From positions 47,374,751-47,438,750 of the forward strand of contig CM019693.1 in the NCBI GenBank assembly GCA_009760885.1: a stretch of 64,000 nt of DNA, written 5' to 3'. Shown here piece after piece: positions 53,695 to 63,239 of the stretch (within the stretch, counting starts at the first letter, position 1; every line of letters begins with the position of its first letter). The translations under genes and the position numbers were made by a program. Under the pieces are notes generated by a model. It was not told the origin of the DNA. It saw only the letters and a list, made by a program, of their open reading frames with translations, and ran no database searches. The stretch is from Achatina immaculata. Its lineage: Eukaryota > Mollusca > Gastropoda > Stylommatophora > Achatinidae.

Positions 53695-54020
53695 TGTACA
53701 CCGTATTTCACAGTCATATAGGACTGCTGGTCTCACAGTGGCTTTATATATTTGGTCATCTTGGCATCCTAGGATATTCTGAATCTTAACAAGAAGTGTA
53801 GAGCATAGCAAATTTTATTCTTTATCTGTACTCTGATTTTAGCTGCCTCTCTTACTTTGAAAACTGTTCTCAGATATTTATAACTCTTTGTTCTTCTGAA
53901 TTTTATACTGTCCATTTCTAATGTTGAAGGTTCCTATCACTGTTGTTTCTTGTTATGGTTGCATATTCTGCCTTGTCTCTGTTGGATGTTAGGTCGAGTT
54001 TCTGTGCTGTTTCTTGTATC
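53695..54020 (-). mobile_element. Decayed LINE fragment
   Basis: On the - strand, KLDLTSNRDKAEYATITRN and YKYLRTVFKVREAAKIRVQI give the pre- and post-YLG blocks of an RTE-like RT. Several stops and shifts. Confidence 0.7.
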
Positions 54021-54206
54021 TGGAGAAACAGACCTCAGATATCCTGTGATGTTCTGCCAGTTTCATCAAGTCATCCTCACATCCTGGCTATACTTCTGTG
54101 TTTACTTGCTTTCTTATTCTTATGACATTTTCCAGGACTGGGTTAGACAGTAATCTGGACACATGGACAAGCACAAAGAGCCGTGGAAACTTGCTAGCCA
54201 TGCTCA

Positions 54207-54402
54207 GTGTCCCAGCTCAAACTTCTCTGTCACTTGACAAATACTCATACCACCATCACATTCATCATTCACCCTCAGCTCAAACTTCTCTGTCACTTGA
54301 CAAATACTCATACCACCATCACATTCATCATTCACCCTCAGCTCAAACTTCTCTGTCACTTGACAAATACTCATACCACCATCACATTCATCATTCACCC
54401 CC
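54207..54402. repeat. 63-bp minisatellite, three units
   Basis: CTCAGCTCAAACTTCTCTGT then CACTTGACAAATACTCATACCACCATCACATTCATCATTCACC three times, almost perfect. Multiple of 3. Confidence 0.95.
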
Positions 54403-54465
54403 ATAACTAAAAATGAGCCATATTAATCAATTGCCATATACTGGTGTTCCACTTGATAGCTTGTT

Positions 54466-54652
54466 GATAGGCCAAAAAAAAAGAGGCAGACCATGTGAAA
54501 CTTTGAAGAGGACATTATTAAGAGAGGCCAAATTAACAGGCATAAAATCCTTTGATGAGGTTGAAAGACTCGCCGAAGACAGGAAAAATTAGTGAACTAC
54601 TTTGCGAGCCATATGTGACGTTTAACGGCACGGGAAGGATATAAGATATACT
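54466..54652 (+). mobile_element. LINE-D 3' fragment
   Basis: GGCCAAAAAAAAAGAGGCAG (GRPRETLKR block) through GAAAGACTCGCCGAAGACAG to the stop region and GGATATAAGATATAC tail. Contains a stop (AATTAGTGA) relative to the 46985 copy. Confidence 0.88.
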
Positions 54653-54715
54653 GGTGATATAACTTGTGACTTGATAATAAATTACCCAGATTACTTCTGT
54701 CAAGTATCCACCAAC

Positions 54716-54868
54716 CTGCTTCCTGCCAGTGTCTGTAAGTTTCCAGCCTTCTTCTGTGTGCACACATTCTGGGCAGGAATCCTCCTCTTCGGCTAAATAC
54801 GTTGACTCATTTAAGGTGTCACTGTTTTGGCTGGGGTTTGTTTGGAAGAAACTTGTTGGCACAGGAAT
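54716..54868 (-). CDS. SMPD4: SMPD4 exon c
   Basis: 51 codons: an acidic loop (SDTLNESTYLAEEEDSCPEC) and the end EGWKLTDTGRKQ, which matches EDGLILTPLGRYQ of vertebrate SMPD4 before the next exon. Donor GTTGGT, phase 0. The acceptor is TTATCCATGTAG, inside the last unit of the adjacent minisatellite. It is phase-compatible with exon b, but the exact start is less sure than the other borders. Confidence 0.85.
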
Positions 54869-55349
54869 CTACATGGATAACATTACATGACATTTTACTG
54901 GTGTACGGATCTACATGGATAACATGACATGACATTTTACTGGTGTACGGATCTACATGGATAACATTAAAGAGTATCGTGCTGGTGTGTTTATAAACTA
55001 GGAGTAGGAACAGCTTTTTACTCAACGCCCACAAAGTAGTTGTTAACTTTCTGGTGTGCGGATCTAAATGGATAAAACTAAAGAATGCAGGGAACAACAT
55101 AGATAACATTAAAGAATATCTTACTGGTGTATGGATCTACATGGATAACATTAAAGAATATCTTACTGGTGTGTGGATCTACATGGATAACATTATATGA
55201 CATCTTACTGGTGTGTGGATCTACATGGATAAAATTATATGACATCTTACTGGTGTGTGGATCTACATGGATAACATTAAAAAATTATATTACTAGTATG
55301 GGGAATGACAAAGATAATATTTCTTGCTGGTGCAGGGAATGACATAGAT
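54869..55349. repeat. 42-bp minisatellite containing the exon c acceptor
   Basis: About nine units of TTACTGGTGTGTGGATCTAC then ATGGATAACATTAAAGAATATC. It continues on the other side of the RTE insertion (56713-56800). A 40-base piece of Penelope 3' end sits at about 54995-55035 (AGGAACAGCTTTTTACTCAA). Confidence 0.9.
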
Positions 55350-55357
55350 AATATTTC

Positions 55358-56701
55358 AGGCCCAGTGACCTGATTAAATCCACGTTTATAGCACTACCAA
55401 AGAAACCAGGTGCAAAGGAATGTGACGACCACCGGACTATCAGCCTCTCATGTCACATAACGAAGCTACTTCTGAGAATCATTATGAGAAGAACAAGGAA
55501 AAAGATAAAAATGGAAATAGCAGATGAACAGTTTGGATTTGTTGAAGGAAAGGGAACACACAATGCCATTTATACTTTACGAACACTAACAGAAAGAGCT
55601 TTAGAAGTACAGAAAGATCTCTACTTATGCTTCATTGATTACACCAAGGCATTTGACAAGGTGAAACATAATGAAATTATTAAAATGCTTGAAGACATCA
55701 ATATAGATGGCAAAGACCTGAGGATTGTAAAACATCTATACTGGCATCAGGAGGCAGCAGTTCGAGTTGAAAATAGAATTGGAAAATACCAACCTATAAA
55801 ACAAGGGGTGCGACAAGGATGTGTACTATCTCCAGACCTTTTTTCTCTGTACAGCGAGAATATTCTAAGAACAATCATCACAGAACCAGGCATAAAAATT
55901 GGAGGATACAATATTAACAACCTTCGGTATGCTGACGACACAGTACTGATAGCGGAGAACCAACAAGACCTGCAAAATCTCTTGGATAAAGTGGCCAAAG
56001 AAAGTGAACAGAAAGGCCTTACTTTGAACATCAAAAAGACAGAGACTATGGTTATATCTAAGAAACAGAATCCACCAGCATGCAGTATTAAATTAAATGG
56101 AACCATTCTAAAGCAGGTGCAGAAATTCAAATACCTTGGAGCAGTAATAACTTCAGATGGGAAATGCAAAACAGAAATTAGGAACAGAATAGGCCAAGCA
56201 AAGACTGCATTTCAGAGAATGAGAAACATATTAGCTAACACATCCTTATCAATGAATGTTAGAAAACGAGTCCTAAAATGCTATATTGAACCTATCTTGT
56301 TATATGGAAGTGAATCATGGACAATAGGCAAGTCTGCACAAAAATCATTGGAAGCAGCAGAAATGTGGTTTATTAGAAGAATGTTGCGAATCCCCTGGAC
56401 AGCAAAAATAACTAATGAAGAATGTATGAGAAGAGCTGGAGAGACAAAAAACCTTGTCAGAAAGATAAGAGAGAGACAATGTACTTTCATAGGACATGCA
56501 ATGAGAAGAGGGGGCATTGAAAATATTGTAACAACAGGAAAAATAGAAGGAAGAAGATCAAGAGGAAGACCAAGAGAAATGATACTGGACAGTCTGACGG
56601 GATGGTGTGAGAGGAGATCACCAACTGAACTGATGGCCTGCATGAAGGATCGGGTACTCTGGAGAAGCATAATAGCCAACGCCAGTCGGCACGGCACCTG
56701 A
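55358..56701 (+). CDS. RTE reverse transcriptase, open partial ORF
   Basis: Open for about 448 codons from the insertion border to TGA at 56701, with a possible internal Met at 55484. Contains ALPKKPGAKECDDHRTISL, FGFVEGKGTHNAI, CFIDYTKAFDKVKH (motif A), VRQGCVLSPDLFSLY (motif B), YADDTVLIAE (catalytic), FKYLGAVIT, LLYGSESWTI, GHAMRRGG and GRRSRGRPREM. This is the standard RTE RT plus C-terminal order. The endonuclease half is missing, so it cannot transpose. The intact frame points to a young insertion. Confidence 0.95.
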   Translation, partial: RPSDLIKSTFIALPKKPGAKECDDHRTISLSCHITKLLLRIIMRRTRKKIKMEIADEQFGFVEGKGTHNAIYTLRTLTERALEVQKDLYLCFIDYTKAFDKVKHNEIIKMLEDINIDGKDLRIVKHLYWHQEAAVRVENRIGKYQPIKQGVRQGCVLSPDLFSLYSENILRTIITEPGIKIGGYNINNLRYADDTVLIAENQQDLQNLLDKVAKESEQKGLTLNIKKTETMVISKKQNPPACSIKLNGTILKQVQKFKYLGAVITSDGKCKTEIRNRIGQAKTAFQRMRNILANTSLSMNVRKRVLKCYIEPILLYGSESWTIGKSAQKSLEAAEMWFIRRMLRIPWTAKITNEECMRRAGETKNLVRKIRERQCTFIGHAMRRGGIENIVTTGKIEGRRSRGRPREMILDSLTGWCERRSPTELMACMKDRVLWRSIIANASRHGT

Positions 56702-56712
56702 TGATGATGATG
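55358..56712 (+). mobile_element. 5'-truncated RTE element with 8-bp target duplication
   Basis: Inserted in the minisatellite: AATATTTC at 55350-55357 and 56713-56720, and the array unit resumes unbroken after it. The 3' end is (TGA)n at about 56699-56712, typical of RTE elements, which have almost no 3' UTR. Confidence 0.95.
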
Positions 56713-56949
56713 AATATTTCTTGCTGGTGCAGGGAATGACAAAGATAATATTTCTTGCTGGTGCAGGGAATGACATAGATAACATTAAAGAATATCTTGC
56801 TGTTATGAGAAACAACAAATATAAGAATGAGCTTGCTATGCTGAAGTATGAAGAAAATGCATGAGATTCTCTGGCAATAATGACTTTTTTCCTCTGAAAG
56901 CTATTGTTTCAGGAGTCTGTTTATAAGTAAAACATGATCAATGTATGTC

Positions 56950-57600
56950 TGTAAGGTGAAACAATGTGCCACATGTATGTCTGTCTGTAAGGTGGAACAA
57001 TGCCACATGTATGTCTATCTGTAAGGTGAAACAATGTCACATGTATGTCTATCTGTAAGGTGAAACAATGTGTCACATGTATGTCTATCTGTAAGGTGAA
57101 ACAATGTCACATGTATGTCTATCTGTAAGTGGAACAATGCCACATGTATGTCTATCTGTAAGGTGGAACAATGCCACATGTATGTCTATCTGTAAGGTGG
57201 AACAATGCCACATGTATGTCTATCTGTAAGGTGAAACAATGTGCCACATGTATGTCTATCTGTAAGGTGAAACAATGTCACATGTATGTCTATCTGTAAG
57301 GTGGAACAATGCCACATGTATGTCTATCTGTAAGGTGGAACAATGCCACATGTATGTCTATCTGTAAGGTGGAACAATGCCACATGTATGTCTATCTGTA
57401 AGGTGAAACAATGTGCCACATGTATGTCTATCTGTAAGGTGAAACAATGTGCCACATGTATGTCTATCCATAAGGTAAAACAATGTAACAATTATTTGCT
57501 CTTAAGTAAAGCATACAACAATATGTCACATGCATGTCTACCTGTAAGGTGAAACAGTGTCACATGTATGTCTATCTGTAAGGTAAAACAATGTAACAAA
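56950..57600. repeat. About 33-bp minisatellite
   Basis: About 19 units of CATGTATGTCTATCTGTAAG then GTGAAACAATGTGC, with GTGGAACAATGC variants. Confidence 0.94.
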
Positions 57601-57865
57601 TATTTGGTCCTACGTAAAACATACTCAATGTCTTTAAGTAAGATGAAACAATAAGAGAAATGTTTTTCTTGTAAGCAAATTATGACTAATATCTATGTGT
57701 ATGATAAACTAAAACAACTAGCTGCAGCCTGTCATACAATGAAGGCCTGAACATTTGAAGATGTTTACTTAAAACTGTGTGCGTTTCATTGAAAATAAAT
57801 TTCTGGCCATAATTTTGCCAAAGAATGACATTAGCTCAATAATGGATTTCTGACTGAACTAGGCA
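57601..57865. other. Unassigned SMPD4 intron sequence
   Basis: AT-rich, nothing recognised. Confidence 0.4.
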
Positions 57866-58184
57866 GTAAGAAGGTTATTATATATAACAATTAGTCACTG
57901 CTTGTAAATACACACATACTTTTTAACTGCTCATCTCTTCACATTGAATTTTTCTCATAATCATACTGTCACAATTATTCATGATTTCAAACAAATTATC
58001 TCTGCATGCAAAGTAGGCAGTGTATGATACACATACATGTGACTTCAACACTAACATACATGTCCCATACAGTGGATGCACAAAAAAGGCTACTCTACAG
58101 ACTGATGTAGCAACTGTCTCGGTTTAAAGTTAAAACATGGAAATTTACTAAAGTAGCTGTATGCTGAGAGAATGAAATACATGA

Positions 58185-58640
58185 TTCTGTATGTACAGAT
58201 AATGTATGACATTCTGTTTCTGTATGTACAGACAATGTATGACATTCTGTTTCTGTATGTACAGACAAAATGACATTCTGTTTCTGTATGTACAGATAAT
58301 GTATGACATTCTGTTTCTGTATGTACAGATAATGCATGACATTCTGTTTCTGTATGTACAGACAATGTATGACATTCTGTTTCTGTATGTACAGATAATG
58401 TATGACATTCTGTTTCTGTATGTACAGATAATGTATGACATTCTGTTTCTGTATGTACAGATAATGCATGACATTCTGTTTCTGTATGTACACATAATGC
58501 ATGACACTGTTTCTGTATGTACAGATAATGTATGACATTGTTTCTGTATGTACAGATAATGTATGATATCATCACGTTTCTGCATGTACAGATAATGTAT
58601 GATATCATCATGTTTCTGTATGTACAGATAATGTATGACA
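58185..58640. repeat. 33-bp minisatellite (copy also at 59616-60071)
   Basis: About 13 units of GTTTCTGTATGTACAGATAA then TGTATGACATTCT. Multiple of 3, giving false open frames up to 214 codons on the - strand. Confidence 0.95.
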
Positions 58641-58924
58641 TCTTGTCTCTGTATATACATGTTGGTTCTGTTTCTTGCTTTGGTGGATGATGTCTTGTGT
58701 GAGTGATATGATGGGTTTATTGTGTGTGAGATTCTGTTCATTCTATGAACACACAAGACACCTAGCTCAAACATGCACCATGAACTAAACATGCAGTCAC
58801 AACTTTCTCACACTCATCTCATGGCAACATATATTTTTATTTGTAAAAAGTCCTCAGTATTTTTCATCTTTTAAATATCAGCAGCTCACCATGGACATAG
58901 AAAAGAACAAATATATCCCTAATA

Positions 58925-59218
58925 CAAGAACTTAATATTGAAGATGGTCTGCTAGCAAAGAGGATTAAACAGAGAAAACTTAACTATTTTGGATACATTA
59001 AACGTCACGATAATCTAGATAAGACCATCTTGGAAGGGTACATATTGGGGAAAAAAAGAAAGAGAGGAAGACAAAGATGAAGATGGCTGCAAGATGTTGA
59101 TAACTTGTAAATGGATACATCACCAGCAGTGCATCTTGCTTACAACCGTGAGGCCTACAGGAGAGCTGTTAGGGAGGCAAAGTTCTGCAAGGGACTTGCA
59201 AATGACTGACTGACTGTT
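58925..59218 (+). mobile_element. LINE-F 3' end (copy also at 60356-60649)
   Basis: Frame with stops: ELNIEDGLLAKRIKQRKLNY then FGYIKRHDNLDKTILEGYIL, KRKRGRQR, AYNREAYRRAVREAKFCKGL. These are the C-terminal blocks (FGHV.RHD.., G.RKRGRP, AWRR.V) of RTE-like LINEs. (TGAC)n tail at 59202-59217. Confidence 0.82.
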
Positions 59219-60746
59219 GGCAATATTTGACTAAAAAGGTGTGACAGAAAATATTTCCAACGTTCAAATCAAAAGTGAGTCTTCATGAACAAGGAAGTAA
59301 GAAGGTTATTATATATAACAATTAGTCACTGCTTGTAAATACACACATACTTTTTAACTGCTCATCTCTTCACATTGAATTTTTCTCATAATCATACTGT
59401 CACAATTATTCATGATTTCAAACAAATTATCTCTGCATGCAAAGTAGGCAGTGTATGATACACATACATGTGACTTCAACACTAACATACATGTCCCATA
59501 CAGTGGATGCACAAAAAAGGCTACTCTACAGACTGATGTAGCAACTGTCTCGGTTTAAAGTTAAAACATGGAAATTTACTAAAGTAGCTGTATGCTGAGA
59601 GAATGAAATACATGATTCTGTATGTACAGATAATGTATGACATTCTGTTTCTGTATGTACAGACAATGTATGACATTCTGTTTCTGTATGTACAGACAAA
59701 ATGACATTCTGTTTCTGTATGTACAGATAATGTATGACATTCTGTTTCTGTATGTACAGATAATGCATGACATTCTGTTTCTGTATGTACAGACAATGTA
59801 TGACATTCTGTTTCTGTATGTACAGATAATGTATGACATTCTGTTTCTGTATGTACAGATAATGTATGACATTCTGTTTCTGTATGTACAGATAATGCAT
59901 GACATTCTGTTTCTGTATGTACACATAATGCATGACACTGTTTCTGTATGTACAGATAATGTATGACATTGTTTCTGTATGTACAGATAATGTATGATAT
60001 CATCACGTTTCTGCATGTACAGATAATGTATGATATCATCATGTTTCTGTATGTACAGATAATGTATGACATCTTGTCTCTGTATATACATGTTGGTTCT
60101 GTTTCTTGCTTTGGTGGATGATGTCTTGTGTGAGTGATATGATGGGTTTATTGTGTGTGAGATTCTGTTCATTCTATGAACACACAAGACACCTAGCTCA
60201 AACATGCACCATGAACTAAACATGCAGTCACAACTTTCTCACACTCATCTCATGGCAACATATATTTTTATTTGTAAAAAGTCCTCAGTATTTTTCATCT
60301 TTTAAATATCAGCAGCTCACCATGGACATAGAAAAGAACAAATATATCCCTAATACAAGAACTTAATATTGAAGATGGTCTGCTAGCAAAGAGGATTAAA
60401 CAGAGAAAACTTAACTATTTTGGATACATTAAACGTCACGATAATCTAGATAAGACCATCTTGGAAGGGTACATATTGGGGAAAAAAAGAAAGAGAGGAA
60501 GACAAAGATGAAGATGGCTGCAAGATGTTGATAACTTGTAAATGGATACATCACCAGCAGTGCATCTTGCTTACAACCGTGAGGCCTACAGGAGAGCTGT
60601 TAGGGAGGCAAAGTTCTGCAAGGGACTTGCAAATGACTGACTGACTGTTGGCAATATTTGACTAAAAAGGTGTGACAGAAAATATTTCCAACGTTCAAAT
60701 CAAAAGTGAGTCTTCATGAACAAGGAAGAAGAAGATAAGAACTTAC

Positions 60747-60962
60747 TGAGAATATGAAGCAGAACTTGATTATGGCCTGGTGTAGGTGGACCGGCAGTCG
60801 TCTGTACTCTTGGCTTGACAGCATTCTCTGCTCGCGGCCTGACTGATACAAAAATGAAAAAAATCCACTTCTCTTCTCTATTTTAGGATTGTTCATCTCT
60901 TGGTTCAGCTTTGCTTGGACAGAATACAGAGCATCAGAGAGTTGTGTAACCACCTGGATAAC
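60747..60962 (-). CDS. SMPD4: SMPD4 exon b
   Basis: 72 codons: VIQVVTQLSDALYSVQAKLN through KRSGFFSFLYQ to HLHQAIIKFCFIFS. It aligns with the vertebrate LRLAQLITQAKHTAKSI..SFLSWLGF region and the following helix. Acceptor TTTTTTTCCCCAG, donor GTAAGT. Phase 0 at both ends. Its acceptor and first ten codons are repeated in the array upstream of it. Confidence 0.93.
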
Positions 60963-61490
60963 CTGGGGAAAAAAACAATTACAGAGTTGTGTAACCACCT
61001 GGATAACCTGGGTAATAAAAACAATTAGAGAGTTGTGTAACCACCTGGATAACCTGGGTAATAAAAAACAATTAGAGAGTTGTGTTACCACCTGGATAAT
61101 AGAAAACAATTAGAGAGTTGTGTTACCACCTGGATAATAGAAAACAATTAGAGAGTTGTGTTACCACCTGGATAATAGAAAACAATTAGAGAGTTGTGTT
61201 ACCACCTGGATAATAGAAAACAATTAGAGAGTTGTGTTACCACCTGGATAATAGAAAACAATTAGAGAGTTGTGTTACCACCTGGATAATAGAAAACAAT
61301 TAGAGAGTTGTGTTACCACCTGGATAACCATGGTAACAGAAAACAATTAGAGAGTTGTGTTACCACTTGGATAACATGGGTAATAGAAAACAATTAGAGA
61401 GTTTGTATTACCACCTGGATAAAAGAAAACAATTAGAGAGTAGTGTTACCACCTGGATAACAGAAAATAATTAGAGAGTTGTGTTATCGT
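60963..61490. repeat. About 38-bp minisatellite built from the exon b splice acceptor
   Basis: About 13 units of GAGTTGTGTTACCACCTGGA then TAATAGAAAACAATTAGA. The two units next to the exon still carry the full GTTGTGTAACCACCTGGATA then ACCTGGG, i.e. the exon start plus CCCAG acceptor read on the - strand. Confidence 0.94.
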
Positions 61491-61544
61491 CAGAAAGCCT
61501 TCATGATGACAATCTTTGAGATGAGGAATATTTGCAGAAATACA

Positions 61545-62200
61545 CTTTGTGGTATATTACTTGAAAGTTATTCCTTCCCTGTGGCATGTTAATTAAAAGT
61601 TATTTCTTCCCTGTGGCATGTTAATTAAAAGTTATTTCTTCCCTGTGGCATGTCATCTAAAAGTTATTCCTTTCCTGGGGAATGTCACCTGAAAGTTATT
61701 CCTTTCCTTCCCTGGGGAATGTCACCTGAAAGTTATTCATTCCTTCCTTCCCTGGGGAATGTCACCTGAAAGTTATTCCTTCCTTCCCTGGGAATGTCAC
61801 CGGAAAGTTATTCCTTCCTTCCCTGGGAATGTCACCTGAAAGTTGTTCCTTCTTTCCCTGGGAACGTCACCTGAAAGTTGTTCCTTCCTTCCCTGGGGAA
61901 TGTCACCTGAAAGTTGTTATTTCCTTCCTTCCCTGGGAATGTCACATGAAAGTTATTCCTTCTTTCCCTGGGAATGTTGCCTGAAAGTTATTCCTTCCTT
62001 CCCTGGGAATGTCACATGAAAGTTATTCCTTCTTTCCCTGGGAATGTCACATGAAAGTTATTCCTTCTTTCCCTGGGAATGTCACCTGAAAGTTATTCCT
62101 TTCTTCCCTGGGAATGTCACCTGAAAGTTGTTTCTTCCTTCCATGGGGATGTCACCTGAAAGTTCTTCCTTCCTTCCCTGGGAATGTCACCTGAAAGTAC
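61545..62200. repeat. About 34-bp minisatellite
   Basis: About 19 units of CCCTGGGAATGTCACCTGAA then AGTTATTCCTTCCTT; the left units are a different subtype (CTGTGGCATGTTAATTAAAAG). Confidence 0.93.
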
Positions 62201-62364
62201 CTGATGTAATATATATATAAACAGCACTAGCTGATACAATATATATAAACTGCAATACCTGATGTATGTATATAAACTGCACTCACTGGTATAAGATGAT
62301 AAACTGCACTACCTGGTTTAAGATAGCTCAACTGTACATGTCGAACCTGTAAGCAGATACCTAC

Positions 62365-62531
62365 ACTATACTTGGTGCTGTCGCTGAAGAAAGAAACGTA
62401 CTGAAAGTTTGGACCTTCCAAATCAATCATCTGAGATGGGTTGACAGAGGTCATGTACATGGTGTGGCTTGATAGATAGCTTCCTCCTAGGTCTCTATGC
62501 TGGACTGGGCCTCCAAACAGTTTCTGTTCCG
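62365..62531 (-). CDS. SMPD4: SMPD4 exon a
   Basis: Encodes EQKLFGGPVQHRDLGGSYLS and, after a variable part, MIDLEGPNFQYVSFFSDSTKYS. Vertebrate SMPD4 has a comparable EQLF.., GSFLSP.. and SLEGQDCKYTPMFG order. Acceptor TACCTCCAG. Starts with two bases completing the split codon from the 40-base exon upstream and ends in phase 0 with donor GTAGGT. Confidence 0.88.
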
Positions 62532-62639
62532 CTGGAGGTACACATTCAAAACAGAATATATGTTCTTTCATCTTCCACAAAAACAAAACAGCTATTTTTT
62601 TCCTTACACAAAAAACAATTTATGTGTGATAAAAGCCAC

Positions 62640-63010
62640 CAGCCACTCATGTTACAGTGTGACAAATTCCACCAGCCACTCAAGCTACAGTACCACAAAT
62701 TCCACCAACCAATTATGCTGCATTATCACAAATTCCACCAGCCACTCAAGTTGCTTTATCACAAATTCTACCAGCCACTCAAGTTGATTTATCACAAATT
62801 CCACAAACCAATTATGCTGCTGTATCACAAATTCCACCAGCCACTCAAGTTGCTTTATCACAAATTCCACCAGCCACTCAAGTTGCTTTATCACAAATTC
62901 CACCAGCCACTCAAGTTGCTTTATCACAAATTCCACCAGCCACTCAAGTTGCTTTATCACAAATTCCACCAGCCACTCAAGTTGCTTTATCACAAATTCC
63001 ACCACCCATT
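62640..63010. repeat. 33-bp minisatellite filling the intron between the micro-exon and exon a
   Basis: About 11 units of CCACCAGCCACTCAAGTTGC then TTTATCACAAATT. Multiple of 3, giving YHKFHQPLKLL frames on +. The whole intron is only 500 bases. Confidence 0.95.
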
Positions 63011-63031
63011 CAAGTTACAGTATGTTCCTAC

Positions 63032-63071
63032 CTCTCAGGATCAAGTCTGCAAGGTTAGGGAGACTAAGAAT
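63032..63071 (-). CDS. SMPD4: SMPD4 40-bp micro-exon
   Basis: Acceptor TGACTTTCTTTCAG, then 13 codons ILSLPNLADLILR plus one base, then donor GTAGGA. Vertebrate SMPD4 reads VFAQPNLAEMIQKGEQLF here, so PNLADLI-LR joins to EQKLF of exon a. The phase (1 then 2) fits. The first SMPD4 exon in the window in transcription order; the N-terminal part of the gene lies to the right, outside the window. Confidence 0.85.
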
Positions 63072-63239
63072 CTGAAAGAAAGTCACAAATATTTTCAAGA
63101 CAAATTCTCTACAATCCTGAGTCTATTTAGCAAGCTGGGACTAGACAAGATCTTCCAGTCCCGTCTACAACTTTCAAAGACTATTCCTAATTGATTCTCA
63201 CACTTGTAGACTGTTACTGACCAGTAACATTTTTTCAAT

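Larger units (their letters stand above)
57866..60726. repeat. Segmental tandem duplication (two units, offset 1431 bp)
   Basis: Unit 1 57866-59296, unit 2 59297-60726, both starting GTAAGAAGGTTATTATATAT. The stretches compared are identical. Each has a 33-bp minisatellite and a LINE-F 3' end. Confidence 0.95.

Noticed and set aside
58090..60223. Frames up to 214 codons on the - strand, identical in two places
   Set aside because: 33-bp minisatellite within a duplicated segment; period divisible by three keeps several frames open at once.
62469..63194. 241-codon + frame with YHKFHQPLKLL repeats
   Set aside because: Antisense to two SMPD4 exons and composed mostly of the 33-bp array.
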